A stretch of DNA of 64,000 nucleotides from Halomonas sp. GD1P12 (GTDB lineage Bacteria; Pseudomonadota; Gammaproteobacteria; Pseudomonadales; Halomonadaceae). Within the stretch, counting starts at the first letter, position 1. The number at the start of each line of letters is the position of its first letter. Positions 18,134 through 28,606 of the stretch are shown piece by piece. Location of the stretch: positions 2,728,001-2,792,000 of the forward strand of contig NZ_CP107007.1 in NCBI RefSeq assembly GCF_025725645.1, given 5' to 3'. The notes under the pieces are model-generated. The model worked only from the letters and a program-made list of their open reading frames with translations. It had not been told where the DNA came from and made no database searches. The position numbers and the translations under genes are program-made.

Positions 18134-20035
18134 TTAGCGCTGGGCCGGAATGGGGTAGCGAAACTTCAAGAACTTCTGCGCATTGCTCAACACCTGGAAG
18201 GCGTCCTTGAGGGTGTGGCGCTCGCTGTCGTCGACGTTTTCCGGCTCGATGTTGTTGTCCGGTTCGCGCTCCTCCTGAAGGTCGATCATCTGGTGGCGAA
18301 GCCTGGACATGTGCAGAAACTCGAGCGCGTAGCTGAGCTTGTCGCTCACCCCCGAGGCGAGCAGCTGGGTGTTGTCGATATCGTTCAGGCGCTGGAAGCT
18401 GTTTTGCGCCTTGGAGCCGCAGGCCAGCGCGTGGACGCGAATCAGATCCACCATCGGCGCGGTACCGCGGCGCTTCAGGTTGATGGAGTTATTGTGCTTG
18501 CCGTCCTTCTCCATGACGATGGTGCGGAAAAACCCGAGCGGCGGCGTGCGGTTGAGCGCGTTTCGCGCCATGGCGGCGAGAAAGCGCGGCGCCTGTGGCG
18601 CGCGCTGGGCGATCAAGTCCTGCAGCGTTTCCACGTAATGGTCCTCGCCGTAGATGCTGTCCAGATCGAAAAAGATCGAGCTGTGAAGCAGCTTCTCCGG
18701 CGTCGGGTTGGCGATCCACTCTTCGAAGTAGCCCTTCCAGACGTGCAGCGGCTGGCGCCACTGACGGTTGGTCGCCATGATATCGCCTTTGCAGTAGGTG
18801 TAGCCGCAGGCGTCCAGCCCGTCGCTGACGATCTTTGCCAGCGCCTTGAAGTACTCGTCGTGCTGCTCCGGGTCGAAGCGGTCCGACAGGATCAGGGCGT
18901 TGTCCTGGTCGGTGACGATGCCCTGCTCGTTGCGCGCCATGGAGCCGTTGACCATGAAGCAGTACGGCACCGGCGGCGGGCCGAGCTCCTCCTCGCCAAG
19001 CTCCAAAAGGCGCCGAGTGAAGCTTCGCCCGATCGTCGACAGCGCGCTCCCCACCATGACCGAGTTAGCGCCCTCCTGCAGCATGCGCACGAAAGCGGCG
19101 CGCACGTCCGAGGCGAGTCGCGCCAGGCCCTGAACGCTTGACTGGTTGAAGATATTGCTCACCAGATAGAGCCCGCTGTGGGTTTCGTAACGGATGATAT
19201 CGGACAGATGCACCACCCCGACCGGGCGCTGGCGGTAGAGCACCGGTAGATGGTGGACGTTGCTGCGCAGCATGATCAGCATCGCCTCGTACACCGAGGC
19301 GTCGGACTGAACCGTGATCAGGTGATCGGACACCACGTCGCCCACCTGGGTTTGCGGCGAGAGGCCCTTGGCCACCACGCGGTTGCGGAAATCGCTGTCG
19401 GTAAGGATGCCGCACATCTGCCAGGTCTTGCCCTCGCTGTCCTTGAAACTGTAGCGCGGGTTATCGCTGCCCTCGTTGATCACCAGTACCGCCGAGGCCT
19501 GGGCCTGGCCGACCTGAATCGCCGCATCCTGAACGCTGATGGTCGACTCCACCATGACCGGATAGCGTGTGACCAGCTTACGAATCCGGGTGACCATCAT
19601 GTCGTTGGATTTTTTTTGCTGCTGCGCGACGCTTTCAAGGCGCGGGCGCTCGAGCTCGACGAAGTCGGCAAAATCCTCGTCTTCTTCACAAAGGCGCTGA
19701 AAAATGTCCTTTGGGATGAAGTACATCAGGGTGTCTTCGATGGCGGTGGCCGGAAAACGCACGCGATGATTACGCAAAAGGCTGAAATGACCGAAGATAT
19801 CGCCTTCGCCCAAGCGGTTATAAAGCTCGCCCCGGCGACGATAGACCTCGACTGCGCCGCTTCGGATATAGCAAAGCTCGTCGAGCACTTCGTTGAGTTT
19901 CAGAACCTCGGTGCCGGTCTTGAAGTAGCGTATCTCGACACTTTCGGCGATCGCGTCCAAAAGCTCGTCGGACAGCCCGTCGAAGGGGGGAAACTGCCCC
20001 ATGTGCTGGCGTATTTCCCACAGTTCCACATCCAT
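18134..20035 (-). CDS. cNMP-binding/CBS/DUF294 nucleotidyltransferase-like signalling protein
   Basis: 633 aa cytosolic protein with four modules in order: a cyclic-nucleotide-binding fold (about 12-125), a tandem CBS pair (about 155-280, including TVQSDASVYEAMLIMLRSN), a DUF294 nucleotidyltransferase-like domain with GSMARNEQGIVTDQDNALIL (the acidic pair TDQD is kept), and a DUF294 C-terminal helical domain. ATG 20035 follows GAGGAG; the longer frame from 20113 runs over the upstream terminator. Homologues are annotated as GlnD-like uridylyltransferases, but the target is unproven. It is co-transcribed with the exonuclease gene. Confidence 0.88.
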   Translation of the reverse strand: MDVELWEIRQHMGQFPPFDGLSDELLDAIAESVEIRYFKTGTEVLKLNEVLDELCYIRSGAVEVYRRRGELYNRLGEGDIFGHFSLLRNHRVRFPATAIEDTLMYFIPKDIFQRLCEEDEDFADFVELERPRLESVAQQQKKSNDMMVTRIRKLVTRYPVMVESTISVQDAAIQVGQAQASAVLVINEGSDNPRYSFKDSEGKTWQMCGILTDSDFRNRVVAKGLSPQTQVGDVVSDHLITVQSDASVYEAMLIMLRSNVHHLPVLYRQRPVGVVHLSDIIRYETHSGLYLVSNIFNQSSVQGLARLASDVRAAFVRMLQEGANSVMVGSALSTIGRSFTRRLLELGEEELGPPPVPYCFMVNGSMARNEQGIVTDQDNALILSDRFDPEQHDEYFKALAKIVSDGLDACGYTYCKGDIMATNRQWRQPLHVWKGYFEEWIANPTPEKLLHSSIFFDLDSIYGEDHYVETLQDLIAQRAPQAPRFLAAMARNALNRTPPLGFFRTIVMEKDGKHNNSINLKRRGTAPMVDLIRVHALACGSKAQNSFQRLNDIDNTQLLASGVSDKLSYALEFLHMSRLRHQMIDLQEEREPDNNIEPENVDDSERHTLKDAFQVLSNAQKFLKFRYPIPAQR

Positions 20036-20113
20036 AATGACTCCTCGGTGAAGCGCTCGCCCGTTTGGCACCAAGTTTGGCGGCATATCCCTGGCCGGTA
20101 AAGCGGGGCACAC

Positions 20114-20145
20114 AAAAAAGCCCGGCGAAAAACGCCGGGCTTTTT
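20114..20145. terminator. Bidirectional Rho-independent terminator
   Basis: A6, stem GCCCGGCG, loop AAAAA, CGCCGGGC, T5. On the minus strand it terminates the DUF4168 gene that stops at 20219, just before the DUF294 transcription unit. Confidence 0.88.
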
Positions 20146-20218
20146 AAGCTCAGAACCTGCTTGACGCCTTAAAGAGCGCGCCCGACACTGAACCGGTCGG
20201 GGCTTGGCGTCGGTCTCA

Positions 20219-20611
20219 TCAGGACTGGCTTGCCATCTCTTGAACGCGCTGCATCATTTCCGGATCCTGCTGGATGGACTGGCCGATGGCGTTGAACGTG
20301 TCGACGTCCAGACCGCTACCTTCGACCACTTCGATCATGCGCTCGTTGGCTTCAGCGCGAACTTCCTGTTGAGCGGACTCGTCTTCTGCTTCCTGCAGGC
20401 GCTGTGTGTACTCTTGCGAGATCACGGCGATTTCTTGAGAAGCATCGGCGAACTGCTGTAGCTGCTCGTCAGAAAAGTCCTGCGTCGGAGCGGCTTGTTG
20501 GGTGGCCGCGGAATCCTGCGCTGGCTCTTGTTCCTGCTGGGCCTGAGCAGTACCTGCCATCAAACCGGTTGCAAGAAGTGCAGCTGAAAACAAGGCAGTC
20601 AATCGTTGCAT
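20219..20611 (-). CDS. Exported DUF4168-family protein
   Basis: 130 aa. Signal peptide MQRLTALFSAALLATGLMAG with an AQA cleavage site, then a Gln/Ala-rich linker and a helical acidic domain (about 45-128) with FSDEQLQQFADASQEIAVI and an end segment FNAIGQSIQQDPEMMQRV, the pattern of DUF4168. Members are small secreted or periplasmic proteins of unknown function in proteobacteria and cyanobacteria. GAGG stands 9 nt before the ATG. It is a single-gene unit with its own terminator. Confidence 0.85.
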   Translation of the reverse strand: MQRLTALFSAALLATGLMAGTAQAQQEQEPAQDSAATQQAAPTQDFSDEQLQQFADASQEIAVISQEYTQRLQEAEDESAQQEVRAEANERMIEVVEGSGLDVDTFNAIGQSIQQDPEMMQRVQEMASQS

Positions 20612-20742
20612 GATAAGAAACCTCTTTGCGCGTTATGTATGTGGTGACTCAGACGCAGTGCGCTCCAACAGGTTCAATTTTTAGTGTAATTATAAGTAAC
20701 AATAAGTTAATAAATGAAAACATCCATTCCTGAAGGTGAGCC

Positions 20743-21684
20743 ATGCGCTTCTCGACCGATGCCACGCCCCGCGCGCGAATAGCGCACGCCGGACTGACGG
20801 CCATGCCGCTTGTGTTCGTACTGCTTTGGAGCACCGGCTTCATTGGCGCCAAGTTCGGTCTACCCTACGCCGAGCCCTTCACCTTTTTGTTCATTCGCTT
20901 CGTACTGACGCTGTTGCTGCTGGTTCCGCTGGCCTTCGTCATGAAGGCACCCTGGCCGCACGCGACCGCGCTTTGGGCGCACATTGGCGTTTCGGGGTGT
21001 TTGGTGCATGGAGCGTACCTGGGCGGAGTGTTTTACGGCATCTATCTGGGCATGCCGTCGGGGCTTGCCGCGCTGCTGGTGGGGCTTCAGCCGCTGTTGA
21101 CGGCACTTCTGTCAGGCCCTTTTTTAGGCGAGCGTCTCACATACTGGCAGTGGCTGGGGCTTTCGCTGGGGCTTGTCGGCATCGCACTGGTACTGGGCAG
21201 CAAGCTAGAGTCCGGCCGGCAACTTTTTGATGGTTTCGGTTTTGATGCACTGGCGTGTGTGCTCGTTGCCCTGTTGGGTATTTCACTGGGCACGCTTTAC
21301 CAAAAGCGCTTCTGTACGCAAATGGCGCTTCTTTCCGGCACGGTGATTCAGTATCTGGCGGCGGGAGCGCTGCTGGGGGTCGGGGCGCTTTTGTTTGAAA
21401 CCCGCGAAGTGACGCTGGCGCCGACGTTTCTACTGACTCTAGGCTGGCTGGTACTGGTGCTGTCGATCGCCGCCATTCTGCTCTTAATGGCGCTGATCCG
21501 TCAGGGCGAAGCGTCGAAAGTGGCGAGTCTGTTCTACCTGGTGCCGCCGGTCACGGCGCTACAGGCGTGGTGGCTGTTTGACGAACGGCTGCCGCTATTG
21601 GGCCTTTTGGGTATGGTCGTGGCCATTGTCGGGGTGATGCTGGTGATCCAGCGCTCGCCACCGGCTCAAAGCCGCTCCAAATAG
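20743..21684 (+). CDS. EamA/DMT-superfamily permease (RhaT/YdcZ-type drug-metabolite transporter)
   Basis: 313 aa with ten hydrophobic helices in two EamA repeats. Typical motifs are LLWSTGFIGAKFGLPYAEPF at the first helix, LVGLQPLLTALLSGPFLGE closing repeat 1, and YLVPPVTALQAWWLFDE closing repeat 2. Family members export amino acids or other metabolites; no substrate can be assigned. GGTGAG precedes the ATG. Its last 19 bases overlap the 3' end of mtgA tail to tail. Confidence 0.92.
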   Translation: MRFSTDATPRARIAHAGLTAMPLVFVLLWSTGFIGAKFGLPYAEPFTFLFIRFVLTLLLLVPLAFVMKAPWPHATALWAHIGVSGCLVHGAYLGGVFYGIYLGMPSGLAALLVGLQPLLTALLSGPFLGERLTYWQWLGLSLGLVGIALVLGSKLESGRQLFDGFGFDALACVLVALLGISLGTLYQKRFCTQMALLSGTVIQYLAAGALLGVGALLFETREVTLAPTFLLTLGWLVLVLSIAAILLLMALIRQGEASKVASLFYLVPPVTALQAWWLFDERLPLLGLLGMVVAIVGVMLVIQRSPPAQSRSK

Positions 21685-22382
21685 CCGACCCCGCCCAGGT
21701 TTCGCATCTGACGGCGAATCCACTGGCTGCGCCGCTCGACCTGGGCATCCGGGCGGGCGGCGCTTCTGTTGCGCGGGTCGGGCAAAATCGCCGCCAACAG
21801 GCTCGCCTGGCGCTCGGTCATCGCACTGCCCGAGGCGCCGAAGTAGTGATCCGCCGCAGCCTCGAGCCCGAATACGCCGGTATCCCACTCGGCCACGTTC
21901 AAGTACACCTCGAGAATGCGGGTCTTGCTCCAGAAGGTCTCGATCAACAGCGTAAACCAGGCCTCGAGCCCCTTGCGCAGCCAGCTTCGTCCGCTCCAGA
22001 GAAATACGTTCTTGGCGGTTTGCTGGCTCAGGGTGCTCGCCCCGCGCAGGCGTGAGCCGTCCTGGCTTGCCTGCCAGGCGCGCTTGAGTTCGACGAAATC
22101 GAAGCCGCGATGCTCGGGAAAGCGCTGATCCTCCGCAGCGATGACAGCGAGCTTGGCGTTGCTCGAGAGCTCATCGAAACTGCGCCACTGATGGGTGATG
22201 GTGATCGGCTCGCCGGCGATGATGCTCTGAATTTTGCGCTCGACCATGACCATCGACCCCGGCGGCGGCACCACCTTGAACAGCAACACCAGCGCGACCG
22301 AGAGCACCACGAAGGCCAGAGCGCCACGCCAGACGATACGCCAGAGTCGTTCAAGCCAGCGGCGCAGCGCGCGATTGAGCAT
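21666..22382 (-). CDS. mtgA: Monofunctional biosynthetic peptidoglycan transglycosylase
   Basis: 238 aa. A single N-terminal membrane anchor (about 18-38) precedes a GT51 glycosyltransferase domain that polymerises lipid II into glycan strands in the periplasm. GT51 blocks are AAEDQRFPEHRGFD (catalytic Glu), GASTLSQQTAKNVFLW and KTRILEVYLNVAEWDTGVFG. There is no transpeptidase domain, so it is MtgA and not a class A PBP. It converges on the EamA gene with a 19-bp overlap and lies 10 bp after fghA, so it may be read as the last gene of that unit. Confidence 0.95.
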   Translation of the reverse strand: MLNRALRRWLERLWRIVWRGALAFVVLSVALVLLFKVVPPPGSMVMVERKIQSIIAGEPITITHQWRSFDELSSNAKLAVIAAEDQRFPEHRGFDFVELKRAWQASQDGSRLRGASTLSQQTAKNVFLWSGRSWLRKGLEAWFTLLIETFWSKTRILEVYLNVAEWDTGVFGLEAAADHYFGASGSAMTERQASLLAAILPDPRNRSAARPDAQVERRSQWIRRQMRNLGGVGYLERL

Positions 22383-22392
22383 TACAGCATCC

Positions 22393-23247
22393 TTAGCGTT
22401 TCATGAGATGCTGCGCATGATAGCGCAAATGCTCTTCGATGAACGAGGCAATGAAGAAGTAGCTGTGATCATAGCCTGGCTGACGACGAAGCGTGAGCGG
22501 GTGATCGTGCTCTTCGCACACGGCTTCCAGACGCTCGGGCATGAGCTGCTCTTCCAAAAACTGGTCGGCATCACCCTGGTCGATGAACAGGCGCTGGCGC
22601 GAGGCGCCGTTGGCCACCAGCTCGCAGGCGTCGTACTGGCGCCAGCTCGATTCATCTTCGCCAAGGTAGTTCGTGAACGCTTTCTTGCCCCAGGGGCAGT
22701 TCATTGGGTTCACCACCGGCGAGAAGGCCGATACCGAGCTGAAGCGGCCAGGATGGCGCAGCGCCAGAATCAGCGCGCCGTGGCCGCCCATGGAGTGGCC
22801 GCTGATCGACTCGCGTCCGTTGACCGGAAAGTGCTGTCGCACCACCGACGGAAGCTCCTCGACCACGTAATCGTACATGCGGTAGTGGCTTTTCCAGGGT
22901 GCCTTCGTGGCGTTGACGTAGAAGCCAGCGCCAGAGCCGAAGTCATAGCTTTCGTGCTCGCCGGGCAGGTCGGTTTCCCGGGGGCTCGTATCCGGGCAGA
23001 CGATGGCGATGCCGAGCTCGGCGGCCACGCGGTGAGCACCGGCTTTCTGCATGAAGTTTTCGTCGTTACAGGTGAGCCCGGAGAGCCACCAGACCAGCGG
23101 CACGCGCTCGTTTTCGGCCTGCGGCGGCAGGTAGACGGCGAAGACCATATTGCAGTCCAGTGCCCGCGAGTAGTGGCGGTAGCGCTTGTGCCAGCCGCCG
23201 AAGCTTCTGTTGGCAGACACAAGTTCCAGGGTTTCGCTCATGCTCAT
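22393..23247 (-). CDS. fghA: S-formylglutathione hydrolase
   Basis: 284 aa esterase-D-type alpha/beta hydrolase. It hydrolyses S-formylglutathione to formate and glutathione, the second step of glutathione-dependent formaldehyde detoxification. The nucleophile elbow is ISGHSMGGHGAL; the catalytic Asp and His lie in the C-terminal part (DQGDADQFL and GYDHSYFFI). AGGAG precedes the ATG at 23247, and a second ATG lies two codons in. It follows the dehydrogenase gene, separated by 152 bp holding a terminator and a small repeat, so the two may be expressed unequally. Confidence 0.95.
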   Translation of the reverse strand: MSMSETLELVSANRSFGGWHKRYRHYSRALDCNMVFAVYLPPQAENERVPLVWWLSGLTCNDENFMQKAGAHRVAAELGIAIVCPDTSPRETDLPGEHESYDFGSGAGFYVNATKAPWKSHYRMYDYVVEELPSVVRQHFPVNGRESISGHSMGGHGALILALRHPGRFSSVSAFSPVVNPMNCPWGKKAFTNYLGEDESSWRQYDACELVANGASRQRLFIDQGDADQFLEEQLMPERLEAVCEEHDHPLTLRRQPGYDHSYFFIASFIEEHLRYHAQHLMKR

Positions 23248-23266
23248 GAGTGCGCTCCTGACGATG

Positions 23267-23296
23267 AAAACGCGGCGGGAAATACCGCCGCGTTTT
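23267..23296 (-). terminator. Intercistronic terminator-like hairpin between adhC and fghA
   Basis: A 12-bp stem AAAACGCGGCGG with a 6-nt loop and CCGCCGCGTTTT. Read leftward it follows the adhC stop at about 100 bases and ends in a short T run, so it may only partly stop transcription before fghA. Confidence 0.65.
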
Positions 23297-23301
23297 GTTT
23301 C

Positions 23302-23338
23302 ACTGTAGTGGTAACTATAGTGGTTAACTGTAGTGGTA
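23302..23338. repeat. Short tandem repeat (3 copies, 12-13 bp)
   Basis: Three adjacent copies: ACTGTAGTGGTA, ACTATAGTGGTTA and ACTGTAGTGGTA. They lie in the adhC-fghA gap beside the terminator. Function unknown; such repeats can change copy number. Confidence 0.6.
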
Positions 23339-23399
23339 AATGACGAGCTCTAACATCCGGGTGACAGAAAGCGGGCTTGCCTTTTGTCACCGCGGCTCA

Positions 23400-24551
<1,152 letters not shown>

Positions 24552-24604
24552 TCAGCCAGTGTAGCCACCTGTGCGAACGGGATAAACAGGGATATACTCA
24601 CAAG

Positions 24605-24626
24605 ATTGTTGCTCATCAGCAATAAT
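24605..24626. promoter_or_regulatory. Inverted repeat, putative LysR-regulator site between frmA and lysR
   Basis: ATTGTTGCT, 4-bp spacer CATC, AGCAATAAT, with one mismatch between arms. It lies 19 bp before the LysR start in the divergent promoter region, where an autoregulated LysR protein would bind. It contains a T-N11-A-type dyad. Confidence 0.5.
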
Positions 24627-24644
24627 TGGCTTTGAAGGAGTTTC

Positions 24645-25532
24645 ATGCAGCGCTGGGATCGTATCGAAGCCTTCGTCGAAGTGGTGCGGCTGGGCACCTT
24701 TTCTGCGGCGGCGCGCCATCTGAAAGTATCGACATCGCACACCAGCCGACTGGTCAGCCAGCTCGAGAATCAGCTCGGCGTGCAGCTTTTGTATCGCACC
24801 ACGCGCCAGATTCGCCTGACCGACGCCGGCTCACTCTATGTAGAGCACTGTCGCCACCTGTTCGATGGGCTGCGCGACGCCGAGCAAATGATCAACAAGC
24901 TTCAGGCCAAACCCAGCGGCCTTTTGAAGCTCACTGCAGCCACCACCTTCGGCGAGCGCTACGTCGCCCCGCTGGTCAACGACTTTCAGTGCCAGCACCC
25001 GGCGCTCGAAGTGCACATGCACTTCACCAACCGGGCGGTGGAGCTGATCGACGAAGGCTTCGACATCGCCATTCGCATGGGCGTGCTCAAGGATTCCAGC
25101 CTCATCGCCAAGCGTTTGTGCGAGCGCCGCGAATACATCGTTGGTTCCAGCGACTATTTCCGCCAGGCACCGCGCCCGCATACGCTCTCGGAACTCAGCC
25201 AGCACCCGTGTCTGCTGGGCTCGCGCCCGTTTTGGCTATTCGAGGTCAACGGCCAGCGCCGCGAGGTTCGCCTGGAGGGGCGGTGGAGCGGCAACTCCGG
25301 CCCGGCCCTTCTGGATGCCGCGCTCAAGGGCCTGGGCCTTGCCCAGCTTCCCGACTACTATGTGGCGCCTTATCTGAAAAGCGGCGAGCTGGTCGCGGTG
25401 CTGGAGCCGTTTCAGCATCATGACACCGCGGTGTGGGCGGTCTATCCGCGTCACCGCCACCTTTCGCCTAAAATTCGCCAGCTGGTAGACTACCTGGCGA
25501 CCCATATCGATACCGGACTACCGAAACGCTAA
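24645..25532 (+). CDS. LysR-family transcriptional regulator divergent from frmA
   Basis: 295 aa. The HTH lies at about 18-37 (GTFSAAARHLKVSTSHTSRL) and is followed by the effector-binding domain. The CrgA/DhcR-like layout has an LLKLTAATTFGERYVAPLV start of the domain. AAGGAG precedes the ATG. Divergence from frmA and the palindrome between them suggest it controls formaldehyde detoxification, but this is inference; LysR genes often regulate their divergent neighbour. The last 15 residues are basic. Confidence 0.92.
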   Translation: MQRWDRIEAFVEVVRLGTFSAAARHLKVSTSHTSRLVSQLENQLGVQLLYRTTRQIRLTDAGSLYVEHCRHLFDGLRDAEQMINKLQAKPSGLLKLTAATTFGERYVAPLVNDFQCQHPALEVHMHFTNRAVELIDEGFDIAIRMGVLKDSSLIAKRLCERREYIVGSSDYFRQAPRPHTLSELSQHPCLLGSRPFWLFEVNGQRREVRLEGRWSGNSGPALLDAALKGLGLAQLPDYYVAPYLKSGELVAVLEPFQHHDTAVWAVYPRHRHLSPKIRQLVDYLATHIDTGLPKR

Positions 25533-25617
25533 TACAAGGCCGTTCTTGCGGCTTTGGAGGGCGTGCGCGGGCGAGTGCCTCGGGCATTATCAGGGTGCGA
25601 GCAAAGCAAAGTGACGA

Positions 25618-25644
25618 TATAATGAACATTCAATGCTGAATGTT
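25618..25644 (+). promoter_or_regulatory. Promoter -10 with adjoining operator-like palindrome
   Basis: TATAAT at 25618-25623 is followed one base later by the palindrome AACATTCA-ATGC-TGAATGTT (25625-25644), which would sit over the transcription start. No clear -35 was found. The arrangement suggests repression of the membrane-protein gene that starts at 25678. Confidence 0.5.
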
Positions 25645-25677
25645 TATGATCCGCGTCACGCCCCGTAAGGATGCTCA

Positions 25678-26337
25678 ATGTCACTGCCCCCACCCAACTG
25701 GTCCATCAACTTCAAAACGAGTCTCATGCGCGCAATACTTTATGTGCTGTTTATCGGTGCCATTGCCCAGGGCAGCTACCTCGAAGCACTTTACATGCCT
25801 GAACTTCGCTTCAGTGAGTACGGCTTTACCGAGCTTGCCCAGACGACCGTACTGGCCAGCGCCTGTTTGATGCTCATCTACGTGCGACAGGTCCTGAAGG
25901 TATGGCCCACGGTTACGCTGCTGCTGTTCGCGTTCATCGCCGCCTCGCTGGTGCGCGAGCAGGATTACTTTCTCGACGAGTACGTTGCCCGCCACACCTG
26001 GAAGATTCTGGTGGCACTGATCGCCGTGCCGTCGATCACCTGGGTCATCATTCAACGCCGTCGGTTTCTCGACGAGTTTCGCTACTTCAGCAACACCTTC
26101 TCCTTTGGCCTTTTTGCCAGCGGCGTGCTGACCACCTATATTTTCTCGCGCCTTTATGGTCGCAGCGTGTTTTGGGAAGCCGTACTGGGTGAAAGCTTCG
26201 AGCGTACCATCAAGGACGCCGCCGAAGAGGTGATCGAGCTGCTGGGCTATAGCCTGATCATGTTCGCCACGCTCGAGCTTCTGCTCATGGCGCGGCGTAT
26301 TTATCTCGCGCGTAAGGCGGGCAAACCGCTGAACTGA
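25678..26337 (+). CDS. Multi-pass membrane protein of unknown function
   Basis: 219 aa that I do not recognise. It has about five to six hydrophobic segments: near residues 17-35, 55-70, 76-92, 108-127, 142-160 and 187-205. Charged or aromatic loops separate them, including VREQDYFLDEYVARHTWK and ERTIKDAAEEVIELLGY before the last helix. No catalytic motif stands out. The ATG at 25678 fits the first helix; GTG/ATG choices upstream would cross the palindrome. It is a single gene with an operator-like site at its promoter and a shared terminator with rpoD. Confidence 0.75.
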   Translation: MSLPPPNWSINFKTSLMRAILYVLFIGAIAQGSYLEALYMPELRFSEYGFTELAQTTVLASACLMLIYVRQVLKVWPTVTLLLFAFIAASLVREQDYFLDEYVARHTWKILVALIAVPSITWVIIQRRRFLDEFRYFSNTFSFGLFASGVLTTYIFSRLYGRSVFWEAVLGESFERTIKDAAEEVIELLGYSLIMFATLELLLMARRIYLARKAGKPLN

Positions 26338-26385
26338 TCGGTCTCTCGGGCGCGGCCAGGTCGGCCGCACCCGAGTATCCAACGC

Positions 26386-26423
26386 AAAAAGCCCCGCCGT
26401 TCATGAAACGGCGGGGCTTTTTT
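26386..26423. terminator. Bidirectional Rho-independent terminator between membrane-protein gene and rpoD
   Basis: A5, stem GCCCCGCCGTT, 5-nt loop, AACGGCGGGGC, T6. It lies between convergent genes and works both ways. Confidence 0.92.
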
Positions 26424-26449
26424 GTTCACCACCTGTTGTGGCGGTCAGC

Positions 26450-28306
<1,857 letters not shown>

Positions 28307-28606
28307 AGAAACCCTATCTCGACGAAGAAGAATGAAACACCTGGGGCGCTGAATCGATAAAACTCAACAAGCCGAACATTATAGCGTAATTTGCTGCGTT
28401 TTTCCCAGCGAAACGTATTTGCGCGACGAATCAGGTGTGTTAGGTTATTCGGTTAGGCCGCTTACCGGCCTCTGATGCTCTCTATATGGCGCCGCAAGGG
28501 CGTAATTCAACCCCGCTCGCTACGCGCTATTCAAACGCTGACTCAAACCCTGACGACGCTTTTGACCTTCAACCGTTGGCCGCCCGGTCTTACTACTGCG
28601 TATGAG
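28307..28606. other. dnaG-rpoD intergenic region
   Basis: 300 bases with no credible gene. A small hairpin AGGCCG-CTTAC-CGGCCT lies at 28455-28471. Otherwise it is leader sequence in which the internal rpoD promoter, including the usual heat-shock promoter of this operon, would be expected. I could not define a convincing -35/-10 pair. Confidence 0.4.
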
